The notes: generated from the letters alone by a model not told the origin. Positions 42,461-50,706 are shown, counted from the first letter of the stretch. The stretch: DNA of 64,000 nt from Lacibacter sp. H375 (GCF_037892425.1 NZ_JBBKTT010000001.1:2542001-2606000), one strand, 5' to 3'. Made by a program: numbers and translations.

Positions 42461-42563
42461 ATGTCGGATATAGGATGTCTGATTTTGGATGTCTTCAAGC
42501 CGATAGAGTTTTACAAAAATCAAGATCAAACAAATCATAAACCAGACATCATAAATCATACAT
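42461..42563. repeat. Imperfect palindrome (GATGTCTGAT type) between leuC and leuD
   Basis: The left arm (42461-42494, ATGTCGGATATAGGATGTCT and on) and the right arm (42531-42563) are imperfect inverse copies of about 33 bases around a 36-nt loop. The arms consist of quasi-tandem GGATGTC / GATGTCTGAT units. It lies in the middle of an operon. Confidence 0.75.
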
Positions 42564-42567
42564 CAAA

Positions 42568-43164
42568 ATGGCCTACGATAAATTTACAGTCCTCAAAAGC
42601 ACAGCGGTGCCAATGCCGATCGAGAATGTGGACACCGATCAAATTATTCCTGCACGCTTTTTAAAAGCAACCAAGCGTGAAGGTTTTGGCGATAATCTTT
42701 TCCGTGACTGGCGTTATAACGGCGACGAAACACCGAAACAGGATTTCGTCTTGAACAATCCTATTTACTCCGGTAAAATTTTAGTGGGTGGTAAAAACTT
42801 TGGCAGCGGTAGTAGTCGTGAACATGCTGCATGGGCTATTTATGATTATGGTTTCCGTTGCGTGGTATCCAGCTTCTTTGCTGACATATTCAAAGGCAAT
42901 GCACTTAATATCGGCATCTTACCTGTAACAGTTAGTCCTGAATTTTTAGATAAGATTTTCAAAGCAATTGAGGCCGATCCAAAAGCTGAACTGGAAGTAA
43001 ATCTTCCTGAGCAAACGATCAGCATTGTTGCAACAGGTGAAAAAGAATCATTCGATATCAACGGTTATAAAAAGCATAACATGATCAATGGTTTCGATGA
43101 TATCGATTACCTGCAATCGATGAAAGAAGAGATCAATGCTTTTGCATCAAAAAGTTTATACTAA
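42568..43164 (+). CDS. leuD: 3-isopropylmalate dehydratase small subunit
   Basis: 198 residues, the usual length. The swivel-domain signature is [20 protein letters not shown], and the start [20 protein letters not shown] and [13 protein letters not shown] are typical. It joins LeuC to form the active enzyme. It lies 16 bp before the synthase gene, so translation of the two is probably linked. Confidence 0.97.
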   Translation: MAYDKFTVLKSTAVPMPIENVDTDQIIPARFLKATKREGFGDNLFRDWRYNGDETPKQDFVLNNPIYSGKILVGGKNFGSGSSREHAAWAIYDYGFRCVVSSFFADIFKGNALNIGILPVTVSPEFLDKIFKAIEADPKAELEVNLPEQTISIVATGEKESFDINGYKKHNMINGFDDIDYLQSMKEEINAFASKSLY

Positions 43165-43180
43165 GCTACCCAAAACAAAT

Positions 43181-44716
43181 ATGCCTCCAACTAAGCGTTA
43201 CATTGAAATAATGGATACCACACTGCGTGATGGCGAACAAACCAGCGGCGTATCCTTTTCAGCATCCGAAAAATTAACGATCGCACAACTGCTGTTAACA
43301 GAAGTAAAAGTTGATCGTATTGAAATCGCATCTGCCCGTGTATCGGAAGGAGAATTTGATGCAGTGAAAAAAATTACGAAGTGGGCAAAGGCAAACGATC
43401 TGTTGAACAGGGTAGAAGTGCTCACGTTTGTTGATGGAACGGTATCAGTTGACTGGATGATCAAAGCCGGTGCAAAAGTGGCAAACCTGTTAACCAAAGG
43501 TTCGCTTAATCATCTTACACATCAGCTTAAGAAAAAACCTGAGCAACACTTTGCTGAAATTGCTGAAGTGATCAAACTTGCAAAAAAGAAAGGCATTGAC
43601 AGCAATGTATATCTCGAAGACTGGAGCAATGGAATGCGTCATTCAAAAGAATACGTTTTTCAGTATCTCGATTTTATTGTGAAGCAACCGGTGAAGCGTG
43701 TGATGTTGCCTGATACACTCGGCATCTTAACGCCATCTGAAGTGTTTGATTTTGTTTCTGAAATTGTACAACGTTATCCCGATACGCATTTTGATTTTCA
43801 TGGTCATAATGATTATGATCTCGGAACAGCCAATGTGCTGGAGGCAATGAAAGCAGGTGCTCATGGTTTGCATCTTACAGTAAACGGCATGGGCGAACGT
43901 GCAGGTAATGCGCCATTAGCAAGTGCTATTGCAGTGATGCACGATTTTATGCCGAACATTAAATCGTCTGTTGTAGAAAAATCATTGTATGGTGTAAGCA
44001 AGTTGGTGGAAACATTTTCAGGTGTTCGCATTCCTTCAAACAAACCTGTTGTGGGAGAGAATGTGTTTACGCAAACAGCAGGCATTCATGCCGATGGTGA
44101 TAAAAAGAATAAACTTTATTTCAGTGATCTGATGCCGGAGCGTTTTGGTCGCCAACGCAAATATGCATTGGGCAAAACAAGCGGTAAAGCAAACATTGAA
44201 AATAATCTTGCACAGTTAGGTATTCAGTTGGCTGACGAAGATCTGAAAAAAGTAACGCAACGTATCATTGAGTTGGGTGATAAGAAAGAAGTGGTAACTC
44301 CTGCTGATCTTCCTTATATACTTTCAGATGTGCTCGACAGTAATTCTATCCAGGATAAAGTGCGTGTGGAGAACTATGTGTTAACTCATTCGAAGAATCT
44401 TCGTCCTTCAGTTACACTTCATTTAAACATTGACGGAGAAACGTTTGAAGAACATGCGCAAGGCGATGGTCAGTATGATGCATTCATGAATGCATTGAAG
44501 AAAATTTACAGACAAAAGAAAAGAGAATTACCACAGTTAACCGATTATGCTGTGCGGATTCCTCCCGGCGGTAAGAGTGATGCCTTGTGCGAAACAATCA
44601 TTACCTGGAGTTATAACAACAAAGAATTTAAAACAAGAGGTCTTGACAGCGATCAAACAGTTTCTGCTATCAAGGCAACACAAAAAATGTTGAACATAAT
44701 AGTGAGTGGTGAGTAG
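43181..44716 (+). CDS. 2-isopropylmalate synthase / citramalate synthase family enzyme
   Basis: 511 residues from ATG 43181. The DRE-TIM barrel starts EIMDTTLRDGEQTSGVSFSA and has metal ligands in HFDFHGHNDYDLGTANVLEA; NGMGERAGNAPLASAIAV and TQTAGIHADGDKK complete the site. The C-terminal 120 residues are the LeuA-type regulatory dimer domain (TLHLNIDGETFEEHAQGDGQ). The enzyme joins acetyl-CoA to a 2-keto acid. Its place in a leu operon suggests LeuA, but (R)-citramalate synthase cannot be excluded from sequence alone. The final codons and the stop lie inside the left arm of the repeat at 44702. Confidence 0.85.
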   Translation: MPPTKRYIEIMDTTLRDGEQTSGVSFSASEKLTIAQLLLTEVKVDRIEIASARVSEGEFDAVKKITKWAKANDLLNRVEVLTFVDGTVSVDWMIKAGAKVANLLTKGSLNHLTHQLKKKPEQHFAEIAEVIKLAKKKGIDSNVYLEDWSNGMRHSKEYVFQYLDFIVKQPVKRVMLPDTLGILTPSEVFDFVSEIVQRYPDTHFDFHGHNDYDLGTANVLEAMKAGAHGLHLTVNGMGERAGNAPLASAIAVMHDFMPNIKSSVVEKSLYGVSKLVETFSGVRIPSNKPVVGENVFTQTAGIHADGDKKNKLYFSDLMPERFGRQRKYALGKTSGKANIENNLAQLGIQLADEDLKKVTQRIIELGDKKEVVTPADLPYILSDVLDSNSIQDKVRVENYVLTHSKNLRPSVTLHLNIDGETFEEHAQGDGQYDAFMNALKKIYRQKKRELPQLTDYAVRIPPGGKSDALCETIITWSYNNKEFKTRGLDSDQTVSAIKATQKMLNIIVSGE

Positions 44717-44783
44717 TGAGTGAACATCGTCTTACGCTTTCGCCTGACGGATTAAACTGACGACTGACAATTCACGGCTCACG
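44702..44783. repeat. Imperfect palindrome (GTGAGTGGTGAGT type) between the leuA-like gene and leuB
   Basis: The left arm reads GTGAGTGGTGAGTAGTGAGT and the reverse complement of the right arm reads GTGAGCCGTGAATTGTCAGT. The arms are quasi-tandem 7-8-base units separated by about 35 nt. The stop codon of the upstream gene lies in the left arm. Confidence 0.75.
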
Positions 44784-44802
44784 AAAAAAAATCATAACAA
44801 GA

Positions 44803-45876
44803 ATGGCAACAAAACACATTTTAATTGTTCCGGGCGATGGTATCGGACAGGAAGTAACAGCAGTTGGTAAAAAAGTATTGGATAAGATCGCTGCAAAGTT
44901 TGGTCACACATTTACGTACGATGAAGCATTGATCGGTCACGTAGCGATTGAGGCAACAGGTGTTCCGTTGCCTGATGAGTCATTAGAGAAAATGCGTAAT
45001 TCAGATGCAGTTTTATTTGGTGCCGTTGGTCATCCCAAATATGATAACGATCCTTCTGCAAAAGTTCGTCCTGAGCAAGGCTTGTTGAAGATGCGTAAAG
45101 AGCTTGGATTGTATGCCAATCTTCGTCCCATTAAATTATTTGATGAGTTGTTGGGTGCATCAAGCATTAAACCTGAAATTTTAAAAGGTGCTGATATTTT
45201 ATTCTTCCGTGAATTGACCGGTGATATTTACTTCGGTGAAAAAGGACGTAAAAACAATGGCGATACAGCTTATGATATTGCAGAGTACAGCCGTTACGAA
45301 GTAGAACGTATTGCTCGCAAAGCATTTGAAGCAGCACGCACACGTAAAAAGAAATTATGTTCTGTTGATAAGGCGAATGTAATTGAAACATCAAGATTGT
45401 GGAGAGAAGTGGTGCAGAAAGTGGCATTGGAATATCCTGATATAGAAGTAGAACATCAGTTTGTTGATGCAACAGCGATGTTGCTGATCAAAGATCCTCG
45501 TCGTTTTGATGTGGTAGTAACTGCCAATCTGTTTGGTGATATCCTTACCGATGAAGCTTCACAAATTGCAGGTTCAATGGGAATGTTGGCAAGTGCTTCT
45601 ATTGGTGATGGTACAGGTGTATATGAACCCATTCATGGTTCGGCACATGATATCACCGGCAAGGGTGTGGCCAATCCGTTAGCTTCTGTTTTATCAGCAG
45701 CGTTATTATTAGACATTTCTTTTGGTATGAAAGAAGAATCAGAAGCGGTCATCAGTGCTGTTGATAAAGTATTAAAAGACGGGTTCCGTTCAAGAGATAT
45801 TGCAGATGCAACAACGCCGGCAGAGAAGATCCTTGGCACCGATGCTATGGGTGAGCAGGTTCTGCTACATATATAA
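44803..45876 (+). CDS. leuB: 3-isopropylmalate dehydrogenase
   Basis: 357 residues. It oxidises and decarboxylates 3-isopropylmalate with NAD+. The start HILIVPGDGIGQEVTAVGKK, the RELTGDIYFGEKGR loop, NLFGDILTDEASQIAGSMGM and YEPIHGSAHDITGKGVANPL are diagnostic for LeuB. It is the last gene of the leucine operon, followed by an intrinsic terminator. Confidence 0.97.
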   Translation: MATKHILIVPGDGIGQEVTAVGKKVLDKIAAKFGHTFTYDEALIGHVAIEATGVPLPDESLEKMRNSDAVLFGAVGHPKYDNDPSAKVRPEQGLLKMRKELGLYANLRPIKLFDELLGASSIKPEILKGADILFFRELTGDIYFGEKGRKNNGDTAYDIAEYSRYEVERIARKAFEAARTRKKKLCSVDKANVIETSRLWREVVQKVALEYPDIEVEHQFVDATAMLLIKDPRRFDVVVTANLFGDILTDEASQIAGSMGMLASASIGDGTGVYEPIHGSAHDITGKGVANPLASVLSAALLLDISFGMKEESEAVISAVDKVLKDGFRSRDIADATTPAEKILGTDAMGEQVLLHI

Positions 45877-45892
45877 AAGTAAACTGAACTTA

Positions 45893-45927
45893 AAAAAGGG
45901 AAGCATTTTTACAATGCTTCCCTTTTT
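45893..45927 (+). terminator. Intrinsic terminator of the leucine operon
   Basis: AAAAAGGGAAGCATT / AATGCTTCCCTTTTT hairpin followed by GTTT, 17 bp after the leuB stop. Confidence 0.9.
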
Positions 45928-45983
45928 GTTTAACAAATTTGCAAAGTGGTTGTTATTGATAAAAATTTAAACAAGTAAATCAT

Positions 45984-46454
45984 ATGACTATTCAAATTGG
46001 ACAGAAAGCCCCGGAATTTTCGCTCTTTGATACGGAAAGGAAGAAAGTAAGTCTCACCGATTTTAAAGGAAAGAATGTGTTGATCCTGTTTTACCCACAG
46101 GCATTTTCCAGCACCTGCACTGCTGAACTTTGTACGGTAAGGGATGATATTGCCCGGTATAACAATGCCAATGCAGAGGTTTTGGGTATTTCAGTTGATT
46201 CTGTGTTCACTCTGAAAAGATATAAAGAGGAGCAGGGTTATAATTTCCCTTTGCTAAGCGATTTTAATAAAGAAGTATCGGCAGCTTACGATTCCTTGTA
46301 CGAGAACTGGATACTTGAAATGAAAGGTGTTTCTAAACGAAGTGCTTTTATAGTTGACAAGGAAGGTATTATCCAGTACGTTGAATTAGTTGAAACGAAA
46401 GATGGCGTGCCTGATTTTGAGGCCATCAACAAAAAACTGGAATCACTCAACTGA
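45984..46454 (+). CDS. Peroxiredoxin, AhpC/TSA-BCP type
   Basis: 156 residues. The thioredoxin-fold peroxiredoxin motif is FYPQAFSSTCTAELCTVRDD, with the peroxidatic Cys in STCTAE and a second Cys five residues later, the pattern of atypical two-Cys BCP-type enzymes. VLGISVDSVFTLKRYKEEQG is the usual following block. It reduces peroxides in the cytoplasm using thioredoxin. It stands alone between two terminators. Confidence 0.92.
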   Translation: MTIQIGQKAPEFSLFDTERKKVSLTDFKGKNVLILFYPQAFSSTCTAELCTVRDDIARYNNANAEVLGISVDSVFTLKRYKEEQGYNFPLLSDFNKEVSAAYDSLYENWILEMKGVSKRSAFIVDKEGIIQYVELVETKDGVPDFEAINKKLESLN

Positions 46455-46474
46455 TTCATTGTCTGTGGAATAAG

Positions 46475-46510
46475 AGGGCAAATCAAATAAGGGTTTGCCC
46501 TTTCTTTTTT
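46475..46510 (+). terminator. Intrinsic terminator after the peroxiredoxin gene
   Basis: GGGCAAA / TTTGCCC stem followed by TTTCTTTTTT, about 20 bp after the stop codon. Confidence 0.75.
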
Positions 46511-46529
46511 AAGAAATGTGAGAAAAAGC

Positions 46530-46560
46530 TTGTAAATTGCAGATAATAAAACTAAGTTTG
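46530..46560 (+). promoter_or_regulatory. Bacteroidota-type promoter TTG-N20-TAAGTTTG
   Basis: TTG at 46530 and TAAGTTTG at 46553, 20 bp apart, fit the -33/-7 consensus (TTG, TAnnTTTG). The only in-frame start of the next gene, TTG 46566, lies just where transcription should begin. Confidence 0.6.
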
Positions 46561-46565
46561 TTTCG

Positions 46566-46910
46566 TTGAAACGGATTTTTACCATACTCGCCTGTATCCT
46601 TTTGATAACCACAGCAACCGCCCAGACGGACAGAACACCCGCTGGAAACGCTGAAAATGTGGTTAAGGTTGTCCGTTTTTATCCCAACCCCGCTTCTTCC
46701 TTTATCAATTTTGAGTTTAAAGAAACACGCCTTGCAGATTTTTCTTTCAAGGTCTTCAACTTTATTGGCAAGAAGGTTTTAGAGATCAATAATCTTACCC
46801 CACGTACTGTTGTCAACCTCAACGATTATTTCCGTGGTGTTTATATCTTCCAGTTGACCGACCGCAATGGTAAAGTTGTTGAGAGTGGTAAGTTCCAGGT
46901 CGTGAAATAA
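46566..46910 (+). CDS. Secreted protein consisting almost only of a type IX secretion sorting domain
   Basis: 114 residues: signal peptide KRIFTILACILLITTATAQ, about 15 linker residues, then a complete T9SS type A C-terminal sorting domain (VVRFYPNPASSFINFEFKET, FKVFNFIGKKVLEINN, LNDYFRGVYIFQLTDRNGKV, ending FQVVK). The sorting domain normally follows a large cargo, and here there is essentially none. The frame is closed by TAA at 46533 and holds no ATG, so TTG 46566 is the likely start, at or near the predicted transcript start. Role unknown; it could be a decoy, regulator or remnant. Confidence 0.8.
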   Translation: MKRIFTILACILLITTATAQTDRTPAGNAENVVKVVRFYPNPASSFINFEFKETRLADFSFKVFNFIGKKVLEINNLTPRTVVNLNDYFRGVYIFQLTDRNGKVVESGKFQVVK

Positions 46911-46999
46911 TTTCAATCTTGTTTTATTGAATAATTGTGAAGGCTCAGACGAGTCTTTTTTAATTTGCACCTATTCAGACTGGTTATAGCCTTTCTTCA

Positions 47000-47036
47000 A
47001 AAAGAACGCCGTCAGTTTACATAACTGACGACGTTC
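47000..47036 (-). terminator. Intrinsic terminator of the RlmI-like gene (reads on -)
   Basis: GAACGtCGTCAGTT / AACTGACGgCGTTC (as read on -, one mismatch) followed by TTTTTG, about 30 nt past the stop at 47068. Confidence 0.8.
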
Positions 47037-47067
47037 CCATATTTTCAACTTTGTATCTCGTACTTCA

Positions 47068-48240
47068 TCAAAGCACTTGCACAATCAAAAACTTCAAATA
47101 ATGTGTATTCTCCCAACCCCAGATGATCGGGTGATCGGAGCTTTGTGTTTGGAATGTAACCTGGCGTAATTGTCTGCGTGCATCTTTCGCTGCCATTTGA
47201 ATGATCTCTAAAAACAGATCGGGCTGCACAAGATTGGTGCAGGAAGATGTAACAAGAAAACCTCCCGGCTTTACAAGCTTCATTCCACGAAGGTTGATCT
47301 CTTTATAACCGGTGATCGCTTTTTGTATGGTTGCTCTTGATTTACTGAACGACGGAGGATCAAGCATTACCACATCATACTGCTTATCTTCTTTCACCCA
47401 TGTCTTTAAAACATCAAATGCATTCACACATTCAAATTTGCATTTGTCGGCAACGCCGTTAAGCTCAGCGTTTTTATTACACATGGCAATAGCACTTTCT
47501 GATATGTCAAGGCCGTGAACACTTTTTGCGCCGTACTTTGCTGCATGAATTTCAAACGTACCTGTGTAAGTGAATGCGCCTAACACTTCTGCATCTTTCA
47601 CAATGTGTTCAATGTGCCTGCGGTTATCCTGTTGATCAAGGAAGTAGCCCGTCTTTTGTCCATTGGCAATATCAACATGAAACTGCAATCCGTTTTCATT
47701 GATGATGATGTTGGTATCGAATGGTTCACTCAAGAAACCTTTCTTCTGTTCCATGCCTTCCAGCTCACGGATAGGAACATCGTTGCGTTCGTAAATGCCT
47801 TTTGGTTGAAAGATTTGATTGATCGCTTTTACAATGGCATCCTTCCACATATCAATACCGAGCGCCAGTGTTTGTAGAACGAAATAATCGTTGAATTTAT
47901 CAATGATGAGTTGTGGTAAGCCATCAGCTTCACCAAAGATCAAACGGCAATTTTCAATGTATCCCATTTGCTGCCGTTGCTTCCACGCTTCGCTCAGTTT
48001 GCGTAAAAAGAAATCATCATTGATCTCTTCATTCTTTTTTCTTGTAAGAATACGAACGAGTATCTGCGATTTTGGATTGATATAACCCCGGCCTAAAAAC
48101 TTATCGTCATGTGTATGCACATCTACTATGGCTCCTGCTTCTGCATTTCCATCAACACGGTTCACTTCATTTGCAAAAACCCATGGATGCCCGTTTGCTA
48201 CACGTTGAGAGATCTTTCTGTTGAGCGTCACTTTTGTCAT
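47068..48240 (-). CDS. RlmI-like class I SAM-dependent rRNA (cytosine-5)-methyltransferase
   Basis: 390 residues from ATG 48240. The N-terminal PUA domain (VTLNRKISQRVANGHPWVFA) is followed by a central EEHEA-like region and the Rossmann methyltransferase domain (AEVLGAFTYTGTFEIHAAKY, SVHGLDISESAIAMCNKNAE, YDVVMLDPPSFSKSRATIQK, FLVTSSCTNLV). E. coli RlmI methylates C1962 of 23S rRNA; the same site is likely but not proven. The frame opens at 48303, but ATG 48240 begins the conserved PUA start. Confidence 0.88.
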   Translation of the reverse strand: MTKVTLNRKISQRVANGHPWVFANEVNRVDGNAEAGAIVDVHTHDDKFLGRGYINPKSQILVRILTRKKNEEINDDFFLRKLSEAWKQRQQMGYIENCRLIFGEADGLPQLIIDKFNDYFVLQTLALGIDMWKDAIVKAINQIFQPKGIYERNDVPIRELEGMEQKKGFLSEPFDTNIIINENGLQFHVDIANGQKTGYFLDQQDNRRHIEHIVKDAEVLGAFTYTGTFEIHAAKYGAKSVHGLDISESAIAMCNKNAELNGVADKCKFECVNAFDVLKTWVKEDKQYDVVMLDPPSFSKSRATIQKAITGYKEINLRGMKLVKPGGFLVTSSCTNLVQPDLFLEIIQMAAKDARRQLRQVTFQTQSSDHPIIWGWENTHYLKFLIVQVL

Positions 48241-48319
48241 AGCCGGCAAAGGTATTTTTAAAAAATGAGTTTCGTGCAACGAAATCAATTGTATAGAGGT
48301 CAACCAAATAAAAGGACTT

Positions 48320-48682
48320 ATGAAACTTTATCATCTTTTATTATTCGTCACTTTGTTTTTATTATCTGCGTGCAGCAAACCGTATCCACCTGAGGGAAGT
48401 TTTAAAGCAAAATTGCTGGCATCGTTCTGAGCCTTCCATATTGTACAGATAGAAGATGCTGATGGGAAAGGACGGGGTATGGACTGGACCGATCCTTCAG
48501 GAAAGCAATACAAGAATGTATTTACTGTAAAAAACCATTGCGATTTTGCAAAGGCAGGATTGAAAGTTGGTGACAGATTTACTGCCGTAATTGTGCAGGA
48601 AGCCCGGGAAGTAAACTGTGCGGTGTGCATGGGTTTTATGGAAACTCCACCACTGCAATGGAATATTAGAGTGGCTGAATAA
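48320..48682 (+). pseudogene. Small lipoprotein gene interrupted by one in-frame TGA (codon 37)
   Basis: From ATG 48320 the frame encodes a lipoprotein signal KLYHLLLFVTLFLLSACSK, reaches FKAKLLASF and then TGA (48428-48430), and continues in the same frame for 83 more codons to TAA at 48682 (AFHIVQIEDADGKGRGMDWT, VKNHCDFAKAGLKVGDRFTA, NCAVCMGFMETPPLQWNIRV). The downstream part looks like real conserved protein. TGA is one base from Cys (TGT/TGC) or Trp (TGG). Either this is a nonsense mutation or assembly error, or TGA is read through. A weak stem (CCTTCCAT with ATGGgaAAGG) lies directly after the TGA. The family is not recognised. Confidence 0.7.
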
Positions 48683-48759
48683 TTTTCTGTTTTATGTTTA
48701 GGTTGGGCATCCGGAAACGGGTGCCTTTTTGTTTTGATCCGGGAGATTTTGAGGTAGCA

Positions 48760-48772
48760 GGACAATTTGTCC
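48760..48772. promoter_or_regulatory. Perfect 13-bp palindrome GGACAATTTGTCC upstream of the grpE promoter
   Basis: GGACAA-T-TTGTCC is a perfect odd dyad centred about 18 bp upstream of the -33 element of the predicted grpE promoter. It is unlike the CIRCE element of HrcA and may be a heat-shock or other regulator site. Confidence 0.5.
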
Positions 48773-48783
48773 CAATTCAGCCA

Positions 48784-48813
48784 TTGGCAATATTCTTGAC
48801 CAGCTTACCTTTG
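48784..48813 (+). promoter_or_regulatory. Bacteroidota-type promoter TTG-N19-TACCTTTG for grpE-dnaJ
   Basis: TTG at 48784 and TACCTTTG at 48806, 19 bp apart, fit the consensus well. Transcription would start near 48820, about 12 nt before the grpE ATG. Confidence 0.7.
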
Positions 48814-48831
48814 CCGACAATTTTACCTTTT

Positions 48832-49401
48832 ATGGAAGAAAAGACGAACGAAATGACAGAACAAAACGCAGCTGAACTGAACGATACTGCTTTCAGTGCC
48901 AATATTAATACAGATGAAAACATTGCAGGCGTTAATCACCTCAATGAGCAAATTGCCGAAGAAACCGAACTGGAAAAATTAAAGGAAGCTGTGGAGGAAG
49001 AGAAGAAAAAATATCTCTACCTCATGGCTGAATTCGACAATTTCCGTCGACGTACTGCAAAAGAAAGGGTGGAGCAGATGCAAACTGCAGGGAAAGAGGT
49101 AATCGTTTCAATGCTGGAAGTGCTTGATGATACCGACCGTGCAGAAGCGGAGCTCGCAAAAAATGGTGGAGTAGATGAAGGTGTAAAACTGGTGTTTCAT
49201 AAACTCCGTTCCACCTTACAAAACCGTGGCCTGAAGGCTATGGAAACAAAAGGCCAGGACTTTGATGCCGATAAGCACGAAGCAATTACTGAAATTCCTG
49301 CACCGGAAGGCATGAAAGGGAAAGTAATTGATGAAATTGAAAAAGGTTATTTACTCAACGATAAGATCATCCGCTTTGCAAAAGTGGTTGTAGGAAAATA
49401 G
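48832..49401 (+). CDS. grpE: Nucleotide exchange factor GrpE
   Basis: 189 residues from ATG 48832. An acidic N-terminus is followed by the long dimerising helix (LEKLKEAVEEEKKKYLYLMA, FDNFRRRTAKERVEQMQTAG) and the C-terminal beta wing (QDFDADKHEAITEIPAPEGM, GYLLNDKIIRFAKVVVGK). It releases ADP from DnaK. The frame opens at 48694, but the part before ATG 48832 covers the predicted promoter, so it cannot be translated from that transcript. It forms an operon with dnaJ. Confidence 0.96.
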   Translation: MEEKTNEMTEQNAAELNDTAFSANINTDENIAGVNHLNEQIAEETELEKLKEAVEEEKKKYLYLMAEFDNFRRRTAKERVEQMQTAGKEVIVSMLEVLDDTDRAEAELAKNGGVDEGVKLVFHKLRSTLQNRGLKAMETKGQDFDADKHEAITEIPAPEGMKGKVIDEIEKGYLLNDKIIRFAKVVVGK

Positions 49402-49474
49402 GCTGCCAGCCGCAAGCCATCAGCTGCAAGCTGGTTTGCGTTTTACTAAAAGCTTGCAGCTAAAAGCTAGTAGC
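49402..49474. repeat. Imperfect palindrome (AGCTGCAAGCT type) between grpE and dnaJ
   Basis: The left arm (GCTGCCAGCCGCAAGCCATC then AGCTGCAAGCT) and right arm (AGCTTGCAGCT then AAAAGCTAGTAGC) are inverse copies, with an 11-bp exact core AGCTGCAAGCT. It fills almost the whole 78-bp gap. Confidence 0.75.
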
Positions 49475-49479
49475 AATAT

Positions 49480-50652
49480 ATGTCAACAAAAAGAGATTTT
49501 TACGAAATACTCGGGGTAAGCAAGACTGCTTCTGCGGACGAGATCAAAAAAGCGTATCGCAAAGTGGCCATGCAGTTTCACCCCGACCGGAACCCCGGAA
49601 ACAAAGAAGCCGAAGAAAAATTTAAAGAAGCGGCTGAGGCTTACGAGATATTAAGTGATGCTGATAAAAAATCACAATATGATCGTTATGGGCATGCCGG
49701 TGTAAGTGGCAACGGCCGTGGTGGATTTGGCGGTGGTCAGAACATGAACATGGATGATATCTTCAGCCAGTTTGGAGATATTTTCGGCGACGATGTATTT
49801 GGGAGTTTCTTTGGCGGTGGCGGTCAACGCAGAGGCGGTGGTGGCGGAAGAGCAAGAGGTGTTAGAGGAAGCAATCTTCGTGTTCGTATAAAATTGAATT
49901 ATGAAGAGATCGCAAAAGGTGCCAGCAAAACAATCAAAGTAAAAAAATACGTTAGCTGTAACACCTGCGGCGGCACTGGTGCGAAAGATAAAAGCAGCAT
50001 GCAAACCTGCGGCACATGCGGTGGTAGTGGTCAGGTAAGACGAGTACAAAATACGTTCCTCGGACAAATGCAGACGGTTACAACTTGTCCAACCTGTAAT
50101 GGTGAGGGTTCAACCATCGCACACAAGTGTACAGCATGTAAAGGTGAAGGCCGTGTATATGGCGAAGAAAATATTACGATCGAAATACCTGCAGGTATAC
50201 AGGAAGGAATGCAGTTAAATGTTAGTGGCAAAGGAAATATGGGTGAGCGTGGTGGCGCTCCCGGTGATCTGATCGTATTGATAGAAGAAGAAGCACATCC
50301 GCAGTTGCACCGTGATGGATTGAATGTGGCGTATGACCTGCATATCTCATTTCCTGATGCAGTATTTGGTATTCAGGCCGAAGTGCCAACCATTGATGGT
50401 CGTGCAAAGATCAAAATACCACCGGGTACGCAAAGTGGGAAAGTGTTTCGCTTAAAAGGCAAAGGTTTCCCTGCTGTTCAGAGTTATGAAAAAGGTGATC
50501 AACTCATTTATGTAAATGTGTGGACGCCACAGCACCTCACTTCAGAAGAAAAAGCCATATTGGAGAAATTACAGCAGGGCCAGAATTTTCAACCCAAACC
50601 TGAAAAAGGAGAGAAGGGTTTCTTTGAGCGGGTGAGAGAAATGTTTAGCTAA
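49480..50652 (+). CDS. dnaJ: Molecular chaperone DnaJ
   Basis: 390 residues. The J domain has the HPD motif at residues 34-36, and a Gly/Phe-rich linker follows ([17 protein letters not shown], then a Gly/Arg stretch). Four CxxCxGxG zinc repeats are [24 protein letters not shown] and CTACKGEG. The C-terminal substrate-binding domains end in [10 protein letters not shown]. It stimulates DnaK ATPase and hands over unfolded proteins. It is followed by an intrinsic terminator. Confidence 0.98.
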   Translation: MSTKRDFYEILGVSKTASADEIKKAYRKVAMQFHPDRNPGNKEAEEKFKEAAEAYEILSDADKKSQYDRYGHAGVSGNGRGGFGGGQNMNMDDIFSQFGDIFGDDVFGSFFGGGGQRRGGGGGRARGVRGSNLRVRIKLNYEEIAKGASKTIKVKKYVSCNTCGGTGAKDKSSMQTCGTCGGSGQVRRVQNTFLGQMQTVTTCPTCNGEGSTIAHKCTACKGEGRVYGEENITIEIPAGIQEGMQLNVSGKGNMGERGGAPGDLIVLIEEEAHPQLHRDGLNVAYDLHISFPDAVFGIQAEVPTIDGRAKIKIPPGTQSGKVFRLKGKGFPAVQSYEKGDQLIYVNVWTPQHLTSEEKAILEKLQQGQNFQPKPEKGEKGFFERVREMFS

Positions 50653-50672
50653 ATTGAAAAGTAGAAAAAGTT

Positions 50673-50706
50673 AGAGGCGAGTGGTAAAACTGCTCGCCTC
50701 TTTTTT
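50673..50706 (+). terminator. Intrinsic terminator after dnaJ
   Basis: AGAGGCGAG / CTCGCCTCT stem with an 11-nt loop and a TTTTTT tract, 20 bp after the stop. Confidence 0.9.

Noticed and set aside
48694-48831. Upstream N-terminal extension of GrpE (46 extra residues)
   Set aside because: It overlaps the predicted promoter and does not resemble GrpE; ATG 48832 fits the family.
48700-48832. CIRCE/HrcA operator before grpE
   Set aside because: The dyad found is GGACAA-T-TTGTCC, not the TTAGCACTC-N9-GAGTGCTAA inverted repeat.
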